Shown piece by piece: positions 36,407 to 42,310 of a stretch of DNA of 42,310 nucleotides. Each line of letters begins with the position of its first letter. Position 1 is the stretch's first letter. The DNA is taken from assembly GCA_020631605.1 (NCBI GenBank), contig JAHDGZ010000003.1, forward strand, positions 7,150 through 49,459, in the 5' to 3' direction. The DNA is from a bacterium (GTDB lineage Bacteria; Patescibacteriota; Gracilibacteria; Absconditabacterales; Absconditicoccaceae). Position numbers and translations under genes: made by a program. Under the pieces are notes generated by a model. The model was given only the letters and a program-made list of their open reading frames with translations, had not been told where the DNA came from and did no database searches.

Positions 36407-37282
36407 ATGGCAAACTTAAAGGCAATTAAACAACAAATCAAATCAGTAGGAAATATCAAAAAAATAACCAAAGCATTAGAAATTGTTTCAACAGTGAAGC
36501 TCAAAAAAGTAAAAAATCAAACAGATAACTACAAAACATACTTAGAGTGACTATTGGAAATCGTATCACTCATCAAGGACAAAGTAGACCTGTTCGATGC
36601 AGATATGATAAGCAGCACAAAAGAACTCTACATCATTGTTTCATCAGAAAAAGGTCTCTGTGGATCACTCAATAGCAAACTACTAAAGATGATTACTCCA
36701 CACATAACTGAAGAAACAGAAATATTTGCTATTGGGAAAAAAGCTATAGAATTCAGCAAAAGGACTAGTGGGAATACTGTTCAATCATTACACCTCAAGG
36801 ACAACTTCACTGAAGCAGACTTACTCGAATTACAAACCTTTCTTTCTCAAGCACTAGAAAGCAAAAAGTACTGACGTATCACACTGTGCTACAATCATTT
36901 TCAAAGCACAATGGTACAACTGCCAGTCTCATTACAATTATTGCCACTCAATAAAGAAAGTATCGTGCAATTCACACAACAAGTCTGAATAGAGCGAACG
37001 GAATCTGAGCAACTTGAGAACAAAGATTTAGAACTTGAACCATCGGCAGATGAGTTCAAAGAACAGCTTCAAAAGCTCTTCATCAAACATGTAATCTACT
37101 GAGCAATCTTACAGAACAAAACGGGAGAATTCGCTTCTCGCATGTTAGCAATGAAAAACGCAACAGATAATTCATGAAACATGATCAAATCACTAAAACT
37201 TACCTTCAACAAAGCTCGTCAAGCCGCAATTACCCAAGAAATATCAGAGATAACAAGCGCAAAAATGAGCATGGAACAGTAA
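36407..37282 (+). CDS. atpG: ATP synthase gamma subunit
   Basis: MANLKAIKQQIKSVGNIKKITKALEIVSTVKLKKVKNQT...; C-terminal [42 protein letters not shown]. Confidence 0.95.
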
Positions 37283-37303
37283 TTTACTTTCTGTATCTTC
37301 TGG

Positions 37304-37696
37304 ATGAAGTATCATATCCACACAAAAGCATTATTAACAAACACAGAAGGAAAGATTTTGCTACTCAAAAGATCTGATTCTCAACAGTGGGATTTACCTG
37401 GAGGAAAAGTAGAAGTGCCTGAACTTGCTAAAGAAGCAATCTTACGTGAAATACAAGAAGAGACGTGAATAAATCATGCTGGAGAAATACACTGTGACTT
37501 CTCGTACACCGCACATGGAAAAGATAATGACACCTATTTCATACTGTTGCTGTTTAAGGCAGAAACAAATGCATCAAGTATTGCCATTAGTGATGAACAT
37601 AGTGACTATTTATGGGCAGAAGAAGATTATGTACGTAGTACACCGATGACTTCTTGGTTAGCAAACGCACTTACATTATACTATGCCAAAAAATAA
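37304..37696 (+). CDS. Nudix hydrolase
   Basis: Nudix box GGKVEVPELAKEAILREIQEETG, with the last Gly encoded by TGA. Confidence 0.92.
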
Positions 37697-37717
37697 TCTA
37701 TTTACACAATCATACAC

Positions 37718-38125
37718 ATGCAGTCAGAGCTTATTATGGAATATTTCCGTAGTCCTGTCAACAACTTTGAACCAGACACTTACACTATTACTCACCACGA
37801 AGGAAACAAAGTATGTGGAGATGATATTACCATATTTCTGACATTAGATGAAACTACACAAACTATCATATCATTACACTATACATGAAGTCCATCGATG
37901 GTTACATCAGCAGCAGCAAGCTTTACTGCAGATCTGATTGCATCCAAACCTATAGAAGAAGTCATAAAACGAGACTACAACACACTCAAAGAAGAGTGAT
38001 TTGAAGTATCAACAAGAAGGCAGAGAGCCGCTGTAATAACACTAGTAGCCGTAAGAAATGCCATCAACACTTACCACAATAAACAGATCGTAACAACATT
38101 CGATGATTTGTTAGATTCTTACTAA
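37718..38125 (+). CDS. NifU/IscU-like protein lacking most cluster cysteines
   Basis: MQSELIMEYFRSPVNNFEPDTYTITHHEGNKVCGDDITIFLTLDETTQTIISLHYTGSPSMVTSAAASFTADLI...; NPxNxG/CGDxI/YTGxxxxxSxAxxS pattern of IscU. Confidence 0.7.
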
Positions 38126-38192
38126 AAAAACATGTTGACATACCTAGACACATGACTATCGTAAATTTCACCTTATCACATTTTTCAAAAAT

Positions 38193-38588
38193 ATGTTAAG
38201 CCTGCTTAAGAAGCTTATTATCGGATCTCTTCTCTACGGAATCATACTCTATGCATTATCAACGTACATCCCTGAGTTAGGGTTCGCAATTGTCAACAAT
38301 GGACAATACAGCGTTATACTTATGTTATTGCTTGTCTGACTCATATTCTTCTTAGTAAATAGAATCATAAAAAGGGTTATCATGGTTTTCAAGCTGCCTC
38401 TCAACATCTTAACACTATGATTCGGGTCACTCATTATCAATGTGTTAATGTTGTATATATTTATCATGAGTATTAATTATTTGACACAATCAACAGGAAT
38501 TAGTATACAGGTAGGTAACATGATTCAAATTGTATTACTAGCACTTATATTATCTATCGTTGATTACGTAGTTCAAACAATTCAATAA
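38193..38588 (+). CDS. Phage holin family 4-like (superfamily IV) membrane protein
   Basis: 131 aa, four TM: MLSLLKKLIIGSLLYGIILYALSTYIPELGF...LPLNILTLGFGSLIINVLMLYIFIMSI; FxLPLNxLTLGFxSLxINxLxL motif. Confidence 0.7.
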
Positions 38589-38612
38589 TTTATCTTATTC
38601 CTTACGATCGTT

Positions 38613-38864
38613 ATGCGTCTCAAATATCTCTATCTAGCACTAGCCGTTATCTTTTTTGTAATAATCGCTATTGTCTTCTTTGAAAATGTAGCGTGATGAA
38701 TAGTGACCAACATGTATGTGTTCGGTTGATATAAGTCGTTTTCATGAGCTTACTTTCTCATTAGTCTCTTGTCTATTATGGAGTGAGTTTTCATTACACT
38801 ATTTGTACAAAACATGCTCAAGGATGCACAAGACAAGATAGATAGTAGAGGATTAGATTTGTAA
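38613..38864 (+). CDS. Small two/three-TM membrane protein
   Basis: 83 aa: MRLKYLYLALAVIFFVIIAIVFFENVAGGIVTNMYVFGGYKSFSGAYFLISLLSIMEGVFITLFVQNMLKDAQDKIDSRGLDL. Confidence 0.6.
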
Positions 38865-38931
38865 ACAACAAAACTATAGCCTGAACAAGTATGCGATACA
38901 ATTTATTTGACTAGTTAAAAAATCAACAGCA

Positions 38932-39504
38932 ATGAGTAAAACATTTACTATCACCAGAAAAAGAGCATCAGAAATGCTCTGAGTATCTACAAGAACTATT
39001 GATAGATATATCAAATCAGGAAAACTTTCTTACAAGAAAATTGCTAACAAAATACTACTTTCTACGGATGAGTTAAGCAATCTTCAAGCAGATTACCAGT
39101 CACTGCACCAACAAAGTACTGTTGATATCGTTAGAAAAGCGACTCAACCAAAAACCACAACCAAGACATTGTCTACAAACAACATTGAGACAATCATAGA
39201 CAATAAAATGAATACATTCTTGTGAACGCTGAACGAAAAAGATAAAGTTATTGAAGACAAGAACAAAATGATTTTTGTTCTGCAACAAAGAATAGGTGAA
39301 TTAGAAGCAAAGCTGCAATCTATGATTGCTCTACCAGAGTACAACTCACAGAAACAAACTACTATGCTAGAGAAACAAAGATTAGAATCAAAAATCTTTC
39401 TTCTTCAAGACAATCTAAAGAGAGAAAAAAACAAATCATTACTCTTTCTTTGAGTAGTAGTAGTTATTATTCTTATGTACTTGATCATCACAAAAGTTAG
39501 CTAG
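38932..39504 (+). CDS. Membrane-tethered HTH protein (MerR/excisionase-like HTH, coiled coil, C-terminal TM)
   Basis: MSKTFTITRKRASEMLGVSTRTIDRYIKSGKLSYKKIANKILLSTDEL... then coiled-coil ...RIGELEAKLQS..., then LFLGVVVVIILMYLIITKVS. Confidence 0.8.
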
Positions 39505-39550
39505 TAAACGACTAGATAGCTCAAAAGCGCAAGAAAAAACAATCAATAAT

Positions 39551-39595
39551 AAAAGAGGAGTGAAGCAGATAAAACCTATCACTCTTTTTGTTGTT
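39551..39595 (+). terminator. Possible intrinsic terminator
   Basis: aaaagag-g-agtga ... tcactctttttgtt: imperfect stem followed by T-run. Confidence 0.4.
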
Positions 39596-39616
39596 GAAAA
39601 AACTAACAAGTACTAG

Positions 39617-40048
39617 ATGCAACATCATCAGACATGACAATCTCTTGAAAGATGGACAAGAAAGAGTAGTCTACTTATTGGAATATTCCAAAAATTTATG
39701 TCGAGACATGTCATGCACATTTATCAACCACCCTCAAAAAAAAATTGAAGAAAAAAGAAAATAAGAACCGTCAACTCCTCTCTAGGTGAATCAATCTTCC
39801 AACCACTTGAAAGTGATTCTCAAAAAGCGATAATGGTTCTAACACATGATGAAATAGAGTCTTTGAGGCTTAAGGCAATTATGTGATATAATATTATTGA
39901 ATGAGCAGTACAGATGAATATTGGGAAATCAACGTTTGCAAACACATATAATTCAGCTGTTAGAAAGATCACTGAAGCCATACTAGATGGGAAGATAATT
40001 TACATAGACAGTGTAGACGAACAAGCATTCGCAGAGCCTGTGCTTTAG
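39617..40048 (+). CDS. DUF134/UPF0251 predicted DNA-binding protein
   Basis: ...LGESIFQPLESDSQKAIMVLTHDEIESLRLKAIMGYNIIEGAVQMNIGKSTFANTYNSAVRKITEAILDGKIIYID; HTH and FxP/DExExLRL pattern of DUF134. Confidence 0.72.
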
Positions 40049-40398
40049 TCTAGTTCGTTGTCATCAATAGACTTACTTCTTTTGTATACAGTAGAGTTTT
40101 TAAGCTTCTGCAAACGGTTTAATTCCTTCATGCTTGGAGATCTAAGCGCATCCAAATCAAAATCTTTTTCTATTTTTTTCGCCAATTGTTGTACAAATTC
40201 TCTCAATTTCTTATGATAAGGAGAGTACAACGGTACATCATCAAATGGTGCAAGTTTTTTACTGAATCTAGAAAAAGACGATAAAAATTTCTTCTGAGAG
40301 ACGGTCTCATCACGAAACATTTTAAAAAGTTTTCTAGAAAATCTATCGAGAAAATTGATACAATACTGACGTTTTTTTTTATCTTCGTGTTTTTCCAT
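40045..40398 (-). CDS. Hypothetical basic protein (117 aa) containing no glycine
   Basis: MEKHEDKKKRQYCINFLDRFSRKLFKMFRDETVSQKKFLSSFSRFSKKLAPFDDV...; uninterrupted frame, convergent 4 bp overlap with the preceding CDS. Confidence 0.6.
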   Translation of the reverse strand: MEKHEDKKKRQYCINFLDRFSRKLFKMFRDETVSQKKFLSSFSRFSKKLAPFDDVPLYSPYHKKLREFVQQLAKKIEKDFDLDALRSPSMKELNRLQKLKNSTVYKRSKSIDDNELD

Positions 40399-40485
40399 CT
40401 TTCGATAAGAGAGCTATAACATGTGTATAGTAATGTTTGTAGCAGCATTCACAACTCATTTACACACATATTTTTTGCGTTTTTT

Positions 40486-40516
40486 TACCTATGGGATCTC
40501 ATAAATCCCATAGGTA
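40486..40516. repeat. Perfect 12-bp inverted repeat (hairpin)
   Basis: TACCTATGGGAT-ctcataa-ATCCCATAGGTA. Confidence 0.8.
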
Positions 40517-40580
40517 TGTGTCTAATCATCCATCTAATTACTAGTGGACATGTACTCTTGCGATAGATCTTGGGAGGTGG

Positions 40581-40742
40581 TTAGGCTCTTTTCAATCTAG
40601 AATTAAGTTTAAGATAACATTTTTCCTGGGGATGAACCTTCTTTCTGATGAAGTAGTTTCTTCTTTTAAGATTGAGATGTCTTCCAGAAAAACTTCTACG
40701 ATTAACGGTAATTCTAGATCTTGATAACTTGGCCATAGGCAT
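40581..40742 (-). CDS. Small basic protein (53 aa)
   Basis: MPMAKLSRSRITVNRRSFSGRHLNLKRRNYFIRKKVHPQEKCYLKLNSRLKRA; high Arg/Lys content suggests RNA binding. Below the ORF-track length cutoff. Confidence 0.45.
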   Translation of the reverse strand: MPMAKLSRSRITVNRRSFSGRHLNLKRRNYFIRKKVHPQEKCYLKLNSRLKRA

Positions 40743-40840
40743 TTGGTTTGTATGATCTATTGTTATAGATCAGAGTTTTCTCAATGAGTTATGTTTTATA
40801 TATCAATAGTGATATATGTAAACATATCAAGGAGTTCCAA

Positions 40841-42310
40841 TTAAGAATAATCAGCATACTCCATCACATAAGCATGTCCGGTAAATCAGGTCTTCTTCAT
40901 ACATTCATTACGAGAAGTATATGTAGACTCTGACTCAGTAATACTAGCAGATCATCATGCATGGTTAGCTTTTTGGTAGTGATTAAACTTACCGTCATCA
41001 CACACTACTTCTACATGTCAGTATTTCTTTCTCGCAGCTGAAGCCCTAGGATGCTGAGCGTTCTTACCAAACGCTACGATTGATCATGCTGGTGCATCAA
41101 AAGGTGTATCACACTCTACTTCATTAAAACGAACTTCTCTTCCATTATGACTAAATCTTCATGCGTTTGTTCAATCAACAAGTATATCATCCCAGTTACA
41201 ACCATCACATCATGACTCAGGAATACCCTTGATTCAAAACTTCTTCAGAATTGCACGAACAGAGGCACCACACGTATTTTTCCCTAAGTTAATTGGCTGA
41301 CATGCTTCGGCAAATTCAGCACTTAGTCATGCAACCGGAAGTGTTTCTTTATCTTCTTTGATGACCTTATGTTCCAAAACTATTGCAGATATTTCTGCAG
41401 CAATAGCTTTCTTGAGTTGAGAGGGATCAATTGATCCATCTGCAGTTGTTACGTCGTTACGATTTATATGACGATCTATATTATACCATGAGTTAGTGTA
41501 CGCATCATCAAAAGTAAATACGATAGCATAATCTTGTACATCAATAGTTGAATTTTCAATATCAATTTTGTTTCCATGAAATTCATCAAAATATGATTCA
41601 TATGCTTCTTGATGTTCTCAAAAATCTTTCAGCTCATCCCCGATATCATCTAATGAGTAATCAACTGCAAGCAATGCTTGTTTAGTCTCACGTGTTTGAT
41701 CTATTGATTTCTGTAATGAAAGCACGGTATGATCATAAACAGGAACATATCATCCTACATCATCTTGATAACTTCGGGCACCGTCTTGTTCAGACCATAC
41801 TGGGTATGCAACTACTGTCTCTTTTCATGTTTTCTCTGTAAGAGAATAATCTACACGAAGAGTTGGCGGAGCATCCATTGATGAGTTATAAGAAGAAAGG
41901 AGATTATTCAAACTATGGGCATATCCATCTTCCCAACGATAGTTCTTTCATTCCTCAAAACCTTCTTCTGGAATCATTTTACCTGAAAATCACTGATCAG
42001 TATGATCAAGATTTGTTATTGTATATCATTCATAAATATATGGCCTTTCTCATATTCTTGATCCATTCAACGCAATGTATCAACCATCATCAAGAAAAGC
42101 TCTCACTTTTTGTTTACCTTCGTCGATGACTATTTCTTCTGGTTGGGGTTTTGCAAAGATATTATTGATCGAAAGCTTATTATAACGAGGATCATCTAAC
42201 GAAATTTTATATCCTGGCTCCAAGGTAATTGCACCTTTGAGACTCTCAGTAGAACCAGAGTTTTTATCTACCACTCAGTCTCAATCAGAGTGAGACAAAT
42301 ACTGCATCTG
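40841..42310 (-). CDS. Secreted-type protein with C-terminal CHAP/NlpC-like Cys-His domain (N-terminus off the window)
   Basis: ...LSHSDGDGVVDKNSGSTESLKGAITLEPGYKISLDDPRYNKLSINNIFAKPQPEEIVIDEGKQKVRAFLDDGGYIAL...NTCGASVRAILKKFGIKG...DAPAGSIVAFGKNAQHPRASAARKKYGHVEVVCDDGKFNHY...HAYVMEYADYS; ends TAA at 40841. Confidence 0.65.

Noticed and set aside
1-42310. Widespread pseudogenisation or frameshift errors breaking most genes
   Set aside because: Breaks are always TGA in an otherwise continuous frame, with homology continuing on both sides; no TAA/TAG or frame change occurs inside genes.
1-42310. UGA = Trp (Mycoplasma-type code 4)
   Set aside because: TGA falls on conserved Gly positions (FtsZ GGGTGTG, Pth GHNGLR, Nudix), and Trp residues still use TGG.
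1-42310. UGA = selenocysteine
   Set aside because: Dozens of TGA per gene in housekeeping proteins, none at Cys/Sec catalytic positions; no SECIS-like elements needed.
1-42310. tRNA genes, rRNA, CRISPR arrays or transposases
   Set aside because: Scanned by eye on both strands; no TPsiC-like GGTTCRANNCC with cloverleaf, no spaced direct repeats, and no transposase motifs recognised. A tRNAscan-SE/Infernal run would be decisive.

Overview
This 42.3 kb window comes from a bacterium that reads UGA as glycine (translation table 25; known from Gracilibacteria/BD1-5 and Absconditabacteria/SR1). Under the standard code most genes look shattered into 60-200 aa ORFs. With TGA read as Gly they fuse into about 42 tightly packed full-length genes, every complete one ending in TAA or TAG. 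TGA falls on invariant glycines: DHHA1 GGGH (four consecutive TGA), IF-2 GEAGGITQ, FtsZ GGGTGTG, Pth GHNGLR, the MiaB GC motif, the Dtd FGA motif and the Nudix box. Recognisable genes include a VirB2/TrbC-like pilin, PBP2/FtsI-type transpeptidase, DHH phosphoesterase, TraX, EEP nuclease, MiaB-type methylthiotransferase, dtd, tig, infB, pth, dnaN, ftsA, ftsZ, atpC, Trm11-like methyltransferase, AKR, stand-alone DnaE-type PHP domain, PGRP amidase-SpoIID fusion, WecG/TagA, alaS (short), DMT transporter, Hje-like endonuclease, serS, atpG, Nudix, IscU-like, DUF134, and a secreted CHAP/NlpC-like protein. The points most worth a second look are the recoding itself, an AlaRS that ends before its editing domain with a dtd gene elsewhere in the window, an orphan PHP domain, a Cys-depleted IscU homologue, a chain of five hairpins after ftsZ, and a nested hairpin abutting the ftsA start. 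No tRNA, rRNA, CRISPR or transposase was recognised. All calls come from manual reading without database searches.
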